From NCBI GenBank assembly GCA_943704425.1, contig CALSCP010002399.1, forward strand, positions 1 to 64,000: DNA of 64,000 bases. Reading direction: 5' to 3'. Below are positions 47,588 to 59,300 of this stretch, piece after piece (the stretch's first letter is position 1; each line of letters starts with the position of its first letter). This DNA comes from Ministeria vibrans ATCC 50519 (Eukaryota; Opisthokonta; Filasterea). A program made the position numbers and the translations under genes. Below the pieces are notes generated by a model. It made no database searches, was not told the origin of the DNA, and worked only from the letters and a program-made list of their open reading frames with translations.

Positions 47588-48864
47588 TTACTTCTTCTTC
47601 TCGGACGCTTCTGCGGCCTTGTCGGCCTCAATCTGAGCCACAACAGCCTCAATGGCGTCGTTATCCAGCAGCCTCATGGGCCCACCGCGTTCCATCACGG
47701 CAATCTCAATGTTCTTTGCGCCCGACTGGACCACCTCGAGCAGCGCACTCACCGCCAGGCGCACACACCCATCGCTCGACGCCACCCCTTCCTCACTGTA
47801 GTTCTTCTCGAGGTACTCTCGGACTGTCTTGCTGCTTCGCCCCGTCGCGTTTGCCTGTACCAAAATCACATCACACTCAGAAAACAAAAGCAGCAGAGTC
47901 ACACACAGCTACCGCTGGCGTACCTTCCAAGCGGAGTATGTTCCTGACGGGTCTGTCTCGTACAGATTGGGCTTTCCGTCGTAGTCAAAGCCCACAATCA
48001 GCGTTGAAATACCAAACGGTCGTACCCCGCCACTCTGCGTGTACTTTTGTTGCACACCCGCAACGTATCGCGTAATGTACTCCACTGTAACCGGATCCTG
48101 ACGGAAAGAGACGAGAAACAAAACGGGTTTGCTCTCGTTCCTTCTGCGCTCTCTCTCCCCCACTCTGGTGCTCGCATTACCTCTACCGAGAGACGGTACG
48201 ACTGACACTCTGTCCTTGCCTTGTCGACGAGGACACGTGCGTCGGCGCTGAGTCCAGCAAACGCCATAAAGACATGATCGTCAACGAGACAGATTTTGCG
48301 AACGGTTCGCGAATCGCGCAACTTTGCCATGCTACGCTTCTCAACGCCAAGCACGACGCAGTCTGCACCGCGCACGCCAACCTACGGGTTCAGGCGAGTG
48401 TTTGAGTCCGTGTGGAAATGACACACAGTGATCAAAAAAGAAGAAACAGACACATCGAGTGAGTTTTTGGCCAAAATGACAAATGACGAGCGATTCAGTG
48501 CCAAAACAAGGCTGAGACAACGCAAAAACAACCCTGCACACCCAAGCAGGGGCGGCCGTGGTCCGCGACACGGCAGAAGCGAGTGCGTTTTGCAGATGAG
48601 TGAAGGAAATAAGAAAAAAAAAATCACGAACAAACGAAAAGATTTTTTTTTTTCTTTTCTCGTTGGTCAAAAAGAGCATTGGCGTCTCACCGCAGTCGTT
48701 CCCTTCCGTACAGCCTCAATTGCATACTCGACCTAGCACCAGGGGCAGAGGGGTGAGTGATGGTGTGAGAGAGAAAGAGAGTTCGAGTTGATGTGAGACA
48801 ATACCTGAAACAAGTGCCCGTCGGGCGAGAACACTGTGATGGCACGATCGTATCCTGCACTCAT
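47588..48864 (-). CDS. PSMA7: 20S proteasome subunit alpha 4 (PSMA7-like)
   Basis: Structural alpha-ring subunit of the 20S proteasome. Five exons (48805-48864, 48691-48732, 48181-48381, 47924-48097, 47588-47854) give 247 residues. The alpha signature is [20 protein letters not shown] joined to [19 protein letters not shown]. Also seen: [73 protein letters not shown] and [20 protein letters not shown]. The C-terminal tail is EKKK. The alpha4 assignment rests on the [12 protein letters not shown] and [20 protein letters not shown] stretches. Confidence 0.97.
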
Positions 48865-48986
48865 GGTGGTCTGCTGATACAAAATGAAATACTTTGAATA
48901 GATTTGAGATTTCTTAATCTTTGATTTTTAATCGAGTGATCGGTCTAAAATAAACAATAATTTTTTATTACTGTTATTATTATCTG

Positions 48987-50089
48987 ATGAGGTGGCCCTC
49001 CCTCATTGTAATTGGCGTGCTATGCGCCATTGCACCTTTATGTCTTGCTGAGGAAGAACCAGTTGTGTCAGAGACGGTAAAAAAAAAAAAAAAACGCTGC
49101 CACGAAATCTCATGGGCCAATCTCACGCGCTGGCAACAAGCGACGGCTTCTTTTGAGAGATGCCAGACGATTTCGACGCTGGAAGTTGTGTGATTTCGTT
49201 GGGTTGTTAGTCAAAACTTGTTGAAACGTGTTTTTGAATATCGCGTCCAACTCGCCCCGCTTGCGCTGTAGACCCGTATGGAAGACGCCGACCCGACTGG
49301 AATCCTTGCGTACGCTGCAAAGGCCACCAGCAAGAAGTTTGTCCACGGCTTTGTGGCGAGCTTTGCGGTGATTCTCGTGAGGTAGGACGGACGGAAGGGG
49401 ACGCACGACGCGAGCTGATGGGGTGTTGTGTCTGCCGTAGCGAGATTGGCGATAAAACCTTCTTCATTGCTGCCATTATGGCCATGACGATGCCCCGGTT
49501 TACGGTGTTTGTCGGGGCGTTGGGTGCGCTTGCGGTGATGACTGTAATGTCGTCTTTTATGGGATTTGTGACGACGATTGTGCCGCGCTGGGTGACGTAC
49601 TACACGGCAACGGGACTGCTGGGGATATTCGGTGTGCGCATGCTGCGAGAAGGCTGGTACATGTCGGAGGCGGAGGGCCAGGAGGAGATGGACGAGGTGA
49701 CGCAGGAGCTCAAGGCGAAGCAGGAGGAGCTTGAGGCACGCAAGCCGGGCGATGTGGAGGCGGGCAGTGGCAGTGGGGACTCGGCCAAGACGCCCGCGTC
49801 GTTTCTTGGACGATTTCTGTCGCCGATTTTTATTCAGGCGTTTGTATTGACGTTTCTGGCAGAGTGGGGCGACCGGTCGCAGGTGGCAACGATCATTCTG
49901 GCGGCTCGCGAAGACCCTGTCGGCGTGACGGTGGGGGGTGTGCTGGGGCACGCCATCTGCACGGGAGGTGCTGTGCTGGGCGGGCGTCTGCTGGCCCAGC
50001 GCATCTCGGTGCGCACTGTGACTCTCGTGGGTGGCGTCGTCTTCATCCTCTTCTGCATTGTGGGTCTGCTCAGAGACCCCAACGAGTAA
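48987..50089 (+). CDS. GDT1/TMEM165 family Golgi Mn2+/Ca2+ transporter
   Basis: UPF0016 proteins carry Mn2+ and Ca2+ into the Golgi in exchange for protons and are needed for glycosylation. Three exons (48987-49076, 49272-49381, 49441-50089) encode 282 residues. A signal peptide (MRWPSLIVIGVLCAIAPLCL) precedes two homologous halves, each with the signature E-x-G-D-[KR]-[TS]: SEIGDKTFFIAAIMAM and AEWGDRSQVATIILAA. Six or seven membrane helices are visible. The central loop is charged (EEMDEVTQELKAKQEELEAR, coiled coil) and cytosolic in the family. The protein ends RDPNE. All key acidic residues are intact. Confidence 0.95.
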
Positions 50090-50273
50090 CGAGGGAGAGA
50101 GAGACTCTCTTAGTGTGTGTTTGTATCTTCTACTTGCAGCAAAACGAAAGTGGGTTGTGTGTTTAAGTTACAGACTGGAGTATGTATGTATGTGTATGTA
50201 TGCATGTATGTATGTATGTGTGTGTGTGTGTGTGTGGGTGTAGTGTAGTGTAGTGTAGTGTGTGTGTATGTGT

Positions 50274-51824
50274 TTAGCGCAGTCGTCCGGGCCCAATGAG
50301 CGCATCAAAGCCCCACAGCTCGACAATAATGCACTCAAACTCAGGCGATCCACTCAACTGCGGATTGTCAAAGGTCTCACAGGGATACGACGCACCGAAG
50401 CGCAGATTGGGATCAATCCACAAGCCAAAGTGGCCCGTTGTAGTACCACCGCCAAAGGCAAGCGCCTCCTTGCCCTCCTCGCTCGCCTGCAGAAAGTCAT
50501 TGTTGCCTACGTCACATTCAGAGGATAAGCAATGTGTGTGTGTGAGTGTATGTGTATCATGTGTGTATGTGTGCCTGTCCAGGGGTAAATGTGCGTTTCG
50601 GGCGCAAGTGAAAACAGGAAGGCCTCGCCTGTGCCGTAGAAGCGGGTCTCCATAGTCTTGCGCCACGGGTGCATGGCAAAACCCCCAAAAATCTACAGTT
50701 TGGGTGGTGAGGTGAGTCTCTGTGCGCTGTTGTGCGTGTGAGTTGAAAGAGGGAGGGAGAGGGAGAGGGAAGGAGAGCAGCAGGTCGGTACGTGGTCTTT
50801 GCGGTCGCGCACAACTGCGACAGAGGGGCCATTGTATGCTTTGAAGTTGCGGTGGAGAGTGTTGAGCGACAGGCCGTGTTTGTCCGAGCTGTAGATCAGA
50901 ATCCAGTTCTAAAAGGTCATTAGAAGGGAACGGAATGAATTCGGTTGGCTGGGGTGTACTTTGTCGCTGAGTGCGCGAGGGAGACTTTTGGCAATGGCTC
51001 GCATATGGTCGACAGTCAGCAATTTTGACGAGTGTTTCATGCGGATGAGCTCCCATGGCTTCTTTGCAAGCGCTGCCTCCGATTCACTAAGGTCACTTGA
51101 TCCCTCGTCGTCGTCGTCGTTGTCGTCGTTGTTGTTGTTGTCGTCGTCGTCGTCGTCGGCGTCCCCCTTGTCGGCGGCGGCGTCGTTCTCACCGTCTGCA
51201 GCGTTGTCTGTTTGTGCCTTGGCCTCCTCTGCCAAGTCAGTCGCTTTGCTGTTGCCTACAGCGTCTTCTTCTCTCAGAGCCGCATCGACAACGCGAGCGT
51301 CCACTTGCACATCAGTCTTGCTGAATGACGACTAAGCAACTGGAATGAGAGGAAAACGAGAGAGAGAGAAGAGAAACACCACAAAAAAAAAAAACGCAGA
51401 AAAAAGTCGCACCAAACCGTCCCATTGCTTTTTCCCTCTCTCTCTCTCTCTCTCCTTCTCTTCCCTCCCCCTCTGCGCTCCCACGCTTCGCAAGCTTACT
51501 GATAATCTCTTTAAGGAGGCGGCGGCGGCGGACGTGGGCGAGGGGCTCTCTGTGGGCGTCGCGATGATGTGGTCGCCGGTGACAGACGGGAGCATCGACT
51601 TGACGCCCGTGTAGAGGCCCCCGATGAACGCCGAGAAGGTGGCAGGGTATTCGGGGGTCTGCGGACCATTGCTGGCGGTCCCTAGAGGCGCGCAAGAAGC
51701 GGGGAGAGAGCGTGAGAGAGCAATACAGCCGATTATATTGTCTACCCGCTTCCGTGGACGTTTGACGGGGCTCCTCTGAGCTCTCAGCCTTCTCTGCTGT
51801 TGAAGGTGCTTGTAATTTGCTCAT
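50274..51824 (-). CDS. TLDc-domain protein (OXR1/NCOA7-like)
   Basis: TLDc proteins protect from oxidative stress and bind the V-ATPase. Six exons (51746-51824, 51500-51681, 50960-51331, 50792-50908, 50575-50692, 50274-50506) give 366 residues. The N-terminal half is disordered, with a very acidic/Asn run (DADDDDDDNNNNDDND). The TLDc domain starts LLTVDHMRAIAKSLPRAL and continues NWILIYSSDKHGLSLNTLHR, PSVAVVRDRKDHIFGGFAMH, YGTGEAFLFSL, NNDFLQASEEGKEALAFGGG and GHFGLWIDPNLRFGAS, ending ECIIVELWGF. This is the complete fold. The intron between 50575 and 50506 begins GC rather than GT (ACAG|GCACAC), a GC-AG intron that keeps WTG|NNDFL in frame. Confidence 0.92.
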
Positions 51825-51966
51825 GACAACAATTCTATTGCAAAATGTGATGTGTGATGACTGATGACTGATGTGATATGATATGATAATTATGTTTATA
51901 TCTTTTTCATGTCATCGAATCGAATGATCGAAAGAGTGAAACTCATTTTTTTTTTGCCTCTTCGGT

Positions 51967-53690
51967 ATGGCCTCTGGAAGTCCTGTCGTGGAGCCACTAG
52001 AGCACTCTCTTTTGAGGGTACCCTATGAATCGTTAAATAGAACCTTTCGCGCGACCCAAAAGCTCCTTGAAAAGGTAGTCGATTTTCTGGTCTTCAGGCG
52101 GAGCTGTCTCGCCCTTTGTTGACTCCAGTGTGTGCAGGAGATCTCGCTTGTGCTGACTTCGCTGAAGCAAGCTTCGTCGGGGCGTGAGGGCGAAGGAAAT
52201 CGCGACGAAGTTCTGGCGAGTGTTGCGGGGCGTCTTGCGATGCTGAAGCGACGTCTACGCGACGCATGCAGCGAGGAGGAGAAGTGGATTCGGGTGTGTC
52301 GGCAGCGCCTGGACCACCTGGACGACGGGCATGTCGCGAGCAACGCCCAGCGGTGGTCTCAGCAGCGTCTCAACCGCTATGTTGTCGACCACATTCTGCG
52401 CCAGGGCCATCACGTGACGGCGCAGCGCCTTGCCCAGGAGACCAACGTCACGGAGATGGTTGATTTTGACGTGTTTGAGCGCGCACACGCTGTGCAGGTG
52501 CGGAGGGAGAGGAAAATGTGAACTTCCGCTCGTCACTCTCTGATGTTTTCTGCTTCTTTTTTGTATTCTTAGGAGTCTTTGCGTCGACGTGAATTTGATG
52601 TTGCTTTTCAATGGTGCAACCTACAAAAGAGTCGACTAAAGAAATTAAACAGTCCGCTTGAGTTTGAGCTGCGAGTGCAAGAATTTGTTGAATTGTGTCG
52701 AGTGCGCGACACAGCGAAAGCCATTAAGTAAGAAACTCCACAGAAGATGTCATGAGGGTACTTTGGCGTCAACGGTCAAGCAATGCGTAGATATTCCCGA
52801 GTGCACTTTGCAGGGAGTGTGGTGGAGGAGCGGATGGGGGAGATTGAGAAGGCAATGGCACTGCTTGCGTTTGGGCCGGAGACACAGTGCGATCGGTATC
52901 AGGCGTACTATTCGGATGCGCGGTGGGACTCGCTTCTGTCGCTTTTTGCTCTGGTACGGGCGCGCACGAGAGTGATTGCGATACTTGATGTGTACTGATT
53001 ACTCTCTTTCTCTAAATTGCTTTTTCTTTTCTTTTTTTGTCTTTGTCTGTGTGTATTTGTGTATATATATATATATTATGTGTGTGTGTGTGTGTAGGAG
53101 AACTTTCGTGTTCATTCGATTGTACCTCAATCTGCGCTAAGTATGACCCTTCAGGCTGGTCTCTCTGCTCTTAAAACACCGTAAGCACCACACAGTCAGC
53201 GTCTTTCTTATCGTGTTTTCCTTAGAATGTGCTATGATCGGGACAAGAGCAGTGCAAATTGTCCCGTGTGCACTCCTCTCCTCAATCAAATGGCCCTCAC
53301 TCTGCCCTTCTCTCAGCGCGGTCAGTCTTGTCTTGTGTGCCAGTACGCCAAACAATCGAGTCCCTTTAAATGTGTGTCTATGCGTGTTGATACTAATCGC
53401 TGTATGTATGGGTTTAAATTCTATTATGTGTGTGTAGGATATCGGGTGATATTATGAACGAGGACAATCCACCAATGGTTCTTCCCAACGGCTACGCGTA
53501 CGGTAAAAAGGTACACTTTACCAAGTCAAGTTGTTTTGTGCGTATGCGTGTGTATGTGTGTTTTGACTGTGTGTGGGGCACTGTGTAGGCGCTTGAGGCA
53601 ATGGGGCGCGAGTGTGGTGGGCGCATTACGTGTCCCCGGACCAAAGAGGTGTTCCGACTGCGCGACGCAAAGAAAGTGTTTGTCATGTGA
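51967..53690 (+). CDS. MAEA: MAEA/Gid9, GID/CTLH E3 ligase RING-like subunit
   Basis: One of the two catalytic RING subunits (with RMND5) of the CTLH/GID ubiquitin ligase. Eight exons (51967-52074, 52138-52497, 52573-52727, 52791-52953, 53098-53180, 53226-53342, 53438-53510, 53589-53690) give 386 residues. N-terminus: [20 protein letters not shown]. LisH-like region: [44 protein letters not shown], then [40 protein letters not shown] and [21 protein letters not shown]-like: [43 protein letters not shown] and [11 protein letters not shown]. It matches human MAEA (396 residues) along its whole length. Confidence 0.96.
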
Positions 53691-53725
53691 TGCGATACAG
53701 TTTATTTGTGTGTGTGTGTGTGTGT

Positions 53726-54719
53726 TTAGACAGATGTGTCGTGTTGACGAGAGTGAGACCAGTCGAAATCAGGCCAGAATGCACTGGGATCACACTCGGC
53801 AGGCGAGTCTGAGTCCTTTCCAATGTCGACTTGGCTAAGTTGCGGGTCAAAGTAGCGCAGATCGACAGTCGAGTGTGATTGCGGGACGAACGGAGGAGGA
53901 AGCAAACCAGACTCGACTGTGGACCAAAAGCGAATGATGTTGGATGCGTTGCGAACGAAGAAGCTGGGAAGGGAGGAAGAAACTGTGAGTGGGCGGGCGA
54001 GAGGAGAGCGTAAAAGCGTGTGGCTTACGGGTGGTACATGAGCACTTCCATGGTGGGCCGTGCCGAAGGGTCCTTGTCGAGTAGGGCAAGGAGGAGTGTG
54101 CGTGTGTCCTCGTCGGCAGATGCCGTGGGCGGCAGTTGAGGCATCGCTGTGCTGATGAGACGGAATGTTGCGCTGACGGTGTGCCCCTGAGCAATAAAGA
54201 GGGAGAGTGGAGGAGGGAGAAGAAACGTTGAGGAGTGACATGGACATGTGAGAAGCTTTTGAGAAGAGCTGCGTTACTTGAAATGGCATTCGTCCATACG
54301 CCATTTCGTAGAGACACACTCCCAAGGCCCAGAAGTCAACAGGAAAACCATACGGTTGCTAGAGAGATAGAGAAAGAGAGAGAGAGAGAGGAGGCGGAGA
54401 ATAAACAGAAGACAAACAGCATGGCGACATAGTGAAACGCGTACTCCGTGGACCATTTCGGGAGCCATTGCAGTGGGAGTACCACAAAGGCTGTTGGTGT
54501 GACTGTCTGAGTCCATTTGCAGTTTCACCATTGCAAAGTCAGTCAGTCGGATGTGACCCGACCTGTCAATGAGCACATTCTCAAGCCGGAGATCACGGTA
54601 GAGTATTGAGTGTGCGTGAAGATGGTCAAGTGCCACTGCAATCTAAAAGAGAGAGAGAAAGGAGGGGGAAAGCAACAAAGTGATAGAGAGAGAGAGACAG
54701 AAACAAGGCGCACGCGCGC

Positions 54720-54752
<33 letters not shown>

Positions 54753-56022
54753 TTGAGTGCGTGGTAGTAAGAAATAATGACATGGTACTTCAGCAGTGTA
54801 GAAGCGACACTCGTCAGGCGAGAGTGCTCCTACAGTCTGGACACGACGGAAAAGGTCTCCTCCGCAGTAAAACTACGGTTTTATAAAGAGATGGTGAGAT
54901 GGATGTGAGATGGCATATATGTCAATACTAATATCATTCTGTCTTTTATCATCTACGTACTGTCATTGCAAAGTAAATATGGTCCGTGGTTTGGAAGATG
55001 GACTGAAGTTCTGCAATAAAGGTGTGTCGGGCCTTCTAAGGAGAAAAGTAGAGGTGTGTGAGCTATTGAGAGTGAGTGTATAAGTCACTGGGAAGTCACT
55101 GGTACTGAGGGTAAATTGAATGAGTGTACGTGAATTATTGAGTGAATGACAGTGAGTGAGTGGATGGGCCGGGTCTGACCTGAAGAACTTGGCGTTCTGC
55201 GTTGAGCCAGTGGAGAGTGTCCTTTTTGTCCGTTCCATTTTTCTAAGGCGCGTGTATAATAGCATCACACGATTACGACAGGAAAATAATGTCTGTACCT
55301 TTTCTATACGTTTAAGGGCAATGAGGCGGCCCGACTGGACATTTTGACAGAGAAATATGTGAGCAAAGGAGCCACGTCCAATAAGATGAAGAAAGGAAAA
55401 ATGGTCGAGAGCGCAGGGGAGGTGGGAGAGGGACGGCGGGGAGGAGGGGGCAAAGGGCGGAGCAGGGTGGATGGCGGAGAGGGCGGAGGGAGAGGAGCGC
55501 AAAAGGGAGGAGCGCATGCCGGTGTGAGGGTTGATGGGAAGGGAGACAGAAGGGCGGAGAGGCGGATGTGAGGATTTGGAAGGAAGGGGGCGGTGCTCGA
55601 AGACGGACTGAATACGTGTGGAGGCGGACGGGCCAAAGAGAGACAGGCACTGGTCGGTGTCGGGAAGGGACGGGTTAATGTTGGTCAAGATAAGGTCGAC
55701 GGGTGTTGAGTGACTGCGCTGAAGGACGCGCGTAGCTGGAGGGGCCGTTGGCGGAGTCGTGGAAGTGGTTGTGGTAAGAACTCGGAGTGCTTTGGCGGGG
55801 GCAGGAAGGCGGTAGAAGGAGCACTCTTGGGGCACCAGAGCCTCGCACGTGGGGTGGACGAGAAGGGCGCACGTCGCGCACTTGCTCTTGATGCGGGTGC
55901 TGATACGGTGTCCGCAGTGCATGCAGTGTCGTCGGCCCATCATGTGCCGCGGAGTGAACGTGTGAGGCACACTGACTGGCGTGTCTTTGGCGGGACTGAA
56001 AGAGATAAAGAGAGTTTGAGAG

Positions 56023-56071
<49 letters not shown>

Positions 56072-57331
56072 AAGAGAAAGAAAGAAAGGCCAGAGTAATG
56101 AAACAAGCAAGGTGATATGTATAATAAATTTCAATTGTTATGTTATCGAGAGAGATGAGTATGATATAATAATAAGGGTTCGCGATTGCTTACGCTTTGG
56201 CACAAACGGACCAGAGCTGCTCAATACAGGCGTTGTGGACGGCCATGCGGCAGGCAACACACGCATGGTATGTCCTGCGCAGGCCCCAGATGGTGCGCTT
56301 GCAGTGTGCGCACAGCAGCACGCGCGTCAGTCCGCTTAGGCGATGCTCCGTGAACGTGTGCCCCAGCACGACGCGTGCTTGTGTGCGCTGCCCCGCTGCG
56401 CTGCTCGTGCTCTTTCGTCCGGGTGCATTCGTCATTGGGTGTTTTCCGCTGGCGTTGTGTGCTAATGTTTGATTCCTGTCCAAGAGAGTGAGGAGAAGAA
56501 GAGAAAGAAAAACAAGTGTGTGTGAGAGAGAAAGAGAGTCGATCTACAGAGAGCGGCTACAATGCCGGAGCCGGGGCGGGGGCACCTTGAGACTGAGGCT
56601 GCACTGGCGCCTGCCGCAGCAGTGTTGGCGACCCAGCGAGAGGCAAGGAAGCTGTCGTTGAAAATGTGCAGTTCAAGGTCGCAAGCAAAGGCTTCCGGTG
56701 CGCGACCGAGCGTGATTGGCAGCGGCTGTGCGCTTGGCGACGACCCAAATGTCGACAGCAGCGTCGTTGAGGCGGCTGGATGCTGTTGCTCCATGGCCTG
56801 CTGTCGTCTGGTCTGCTGTTGGACGGCAAGCGCCTCGTCGAGCTCCGCGTCGGAAGCGATGGCACACACATCCTCTACACACCACAGTTTGCGTTACATT
56901 GCGCCTTCTTTGATTTGGACAGAGGCGCATGGGAGTCCACGTACGCTCCGGATCGACCCATTTGATGTAGACAGTGTCGGATTCCGCAAAGCCAAAGAGG
57001 GTGTGAATTTCTTCACGCAGTCGTTCGATTTTCGTTTGCCTCCTGTTCCGCCCTCGCCGCAAAGTAAGCGATTCGGCGCGTCTGGAGGGCCAGAGAAATA
57101 AATAGAAAGAAGTGTGTGAGAGTCAGCAGGGGAGACGGCAGCGAGGGAGACGGGCAGGGGACGTCGAAAGAGACGCGGAACATAGCGACGGTCCAGTGAC
57201 AGTTTGTGACGTGAATACCCGTGGAATATTAACAGGAGGTTGACGGGAGTATACTCATCGTCGACGACCACAGAGAGTGGTGCAGCCAATCGAGACGCCG
57301 GTGTTGTTTTCTGTTGCGTGCTTTGCGCCAT
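53726..57331 (-). CDS. Atypical-PKC-like kinase: PB1, two C1 domains, AGC kinase
   Basis: Twelve exons between 57219-57331 (first) and 53726-53963 (last) encode 804 residues. A PB1 domain (about residues 20-110) has VNLLLIFHG, then LREEIHTLFGFAESDTVYIK and the OPCA-like WVDPEQDVCAIASDAELDEA. A first C1 reads LGHTFTEHRLSGLTRVLLCA with CxxC and CVACRMAVHNACIEQ. A second reads PHTFTPRHMMGRRHCMHCGH with CATCALLVHPTCEAL. A Ser/Pro-rich linker follows, then the kinase: LIGRGSFAHIF (glycine loop), ALKRIEK (Lys), ILYRDLRLENVLID, TDFAMVKL, GTPTAMAPEM and VDFWALGVCLYEM. The AGC tail is VDLRYFDP. The usual DFG is DFA, and RDLK is RDLR; catalytic Lys, RD Asp and metal-binding Asp remain. Animal aPKC has one C1; the second is unusual. 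Confidence 0.85.
56026..56068. repeat. (GA)n microsatellite
   Basis: About 20 GA units in the intron between the two C1-domain exons of the kinase gene. Confidence 0.9.
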
Positions 57332-57590
57332 GCAAGTTAAGTCAATTATTTTGAATTATTTTTGAATAGCTTTGATTGTGATTGATTTTTCTTTTGTGTA
57401 ATTGCCGCGCAAAGTTACCAATTTAGACAATCAGACAAATTGCAGATTCAAGAATACTCGAGATCGGCACATATGACGCCTAACAAGAAGGAGCTAGTTG
57501 ACATTTTTTTTTTTAAATTTTCGCTTGAATGAAAAGAATAAAGATCAAAACAATTAACAAATTTTTTTTCACTCTCTCTACAGTCCGAAA

Positions 57591-57710
57591 ATGATTACCG
57601 ACGTGCAACTCATGACGACAGCAAACTTGCTGGGCGTCGTCATCTTTATCATGATCGTGTTCTACCACTACGTGGCGGGGCAACAGGAGAAGGAGAGCAA
57701 GAAGGAGTAG
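57591..57710 (+). CDS. OST4: Oligosaccharyltransferase subunit OST4 (39 residues)
   Basis: A mini-protein of the ER oligosaccharyltransferase that bridges STT3 and the other subunits. The 39-residue frame MITDVQLMTTANLLGVVIFI, continuing with MIVFYHYVAGQQEKESKKE, matches OST4 from start to the YHYVA motif and basic tail. It has a single membrane helix. A strong acceptor (CTCTCTACAG) lies nine bases before the ATG, so a 5'UTR intron is likely. It is too short for many gene finders. Confidence 0.95.
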   Translation: MITDVQLMTTANLLGVVIFIMIVFYHYVAGQQEKESKKE

Positions 57711-58672
57711 AGCCCACTCGTAAGCGCATTCCCTGCCCGTCCGCCGCCCTGCGACTCCCCGCCACCGCCCACGGCTGGCACCACCCTGCCCCCTGCGCGC
57801 CCCGCCCTGTCCCAATTCGCCTGCAGTTCTTCTGCTCGCGTGGCTGTTGAAAATAGTCTCAGCGCCTATGAAAAAAAAAAAAAAGGAAAAAAGAGGAAAA
57901 AAACAGAAAATCGGATTGGGATTGGGGTCAGGTGGGCCCGGAATCGGAACGAGTGTGTGCCACCGGTCCCTGGCGATGCGTTGGAGTGCGTCTGGGCGGC
58001 GTGTGTGGCTTGCTACAGTGATCTTTCGGCTCTCAACCGCTTTTGCGATTCATTAAACACCACAAAGGGCGCCCTCCCCCGCCTCGCTGGGGCTGGCTGC
58101 TGTGGATCACGCGCGTGATCTCCCGATGCTCTTTCCTTTTCTTTCGCGGCGCATCAAATGTCTCTCTCTCTCTCTCTTTCTTTGTCTGACTGTCTCTTGC
58201 TATTTTCGCATAGGGAACCGTCCAAGTCATGCCAGAATCCTCACCGCCTCGTCAACCTCTCTCCGTTTGTACAATGAAAGCAACAACTGTTTCTTCTCAG
58301 CGAGCTTTCCAGAAATCAATCAGATATAGAGGAATGGCGAAACAGTGCATGGCAGAGCAGCAAGTGCACGGCACACCCCTGACGAGTGACGGCCCTGCCG
58401 TGCATGCGGACGGGCTTGCTAGAGCAACGTCAGAGAGGCAGTGCACAAGGGACGGAGGCTTGCGGTGCGCTCTCGTGACAGTGCGCAGGAGGGGAGGGAG
58501 GGGGGAAGGGGTTACTCTGTGCAGGGGTGTCTCAGTGGCAAAGCAGTCTCGAAGAGACATTATAAAGTTCGCAATGGAATTGAAAACGAGAACAGATGTA
58601 TACAAATAGGCGAACGGTGATGGTGGAGGAAGGGAGGGGGCTATGTTTCAGGGAGAGAGCGCGTCGGCGCGA
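57711..58672. other. Intergenic region
   Basis: Holds the OST4 3' flank, a C-rich stretch at about 57740-57815, a run of A at about 57870 and the 3' flank of the small membrane-protein gene. A 126-codon open frame at 58229-58609 has no recognisable domain or codon bias and I do not call it. Confidence 0.55.
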
Positions 58673-59104
58673 CTACTCTTTGCCGCCCTTTTCGTCAATG
58701 CGCGAAATGAAATCCTTTGTCTTGGACTCCAAGTCGTTGATTTGCGTCGTGACGTTGCTGAAGTACTTGTGGTAGAGGCCCGCAACATTCGGCACGCCCT
58801 GGTATGTCTAGCAGCAGCACAAAGAACACGCGAGAGGACGAGGGAATGAGGTCAGGCGCGAGAAAAGTCCCCACAATGAGACATGGGTCGACTTCCCACG
58901 TCAAAAAAGGGTTTTAGGACGCACCTGTTGCACGTAGATGCCGCCAATGACGCCCACAATGACTCCGAGCACCGCACGCTTGTTGACGGTGGCAAAAACG
59001 ATGCCGGCGGCGAAGGAGGCGAGCGAGAAGGAGTTGAGCCAGCGCGGGAGAGCCGGCGGCAGCGGCAGAGTCGCTTTGTTGTTGCTGTCTGTGTTCTCAT
59101 GCAT
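58673..59104 (-). CDS. Small two-exon membrane protein, unrecognised
   Basis: Two exons (58925-59104 and 58673-58807) encode 104 residues. The N-terminus is polar, then comes SFSLASFAAGIVFATVNKR and LGVIVGVIGGIYVQQ, two hydrophobic segments separated by NKRAV, giving a probable hairpin with both ends on one side. The C-terminal part, GLYHKYFSNVTTQINDLESK, is a short amphipathic helix ending EKGGKE. Size and layout recall small mitochondrial or ER hairpin proteins. I recognise no family. The splice (CAG|GTGCG to CTAG|ACATA) is clean. Confidence 0.7.
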
Positions 59105-59300
59105 GGTATATGGGATAGGAGAGAAAGAGAACGAAAGAGGGAGATCGAGTAATAATAAAATTTAGTGACTTGAGTGATTGAGTTGTAGTTTTTGTCATAT
59201 TCATCACGATTATCTTTCTTTCCCTCCCACACGGCACACTACAGCTCCAGACAGGCAACTCTTCCACTCTTTTTTATTATTATTATTACGTTTGCCGCAT

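Noticed and set aside
58229-58609. 126-codon plus-strand open frame
   Set aside because: No domain, splice support or codon bias; it sits in a probable intergenic region.
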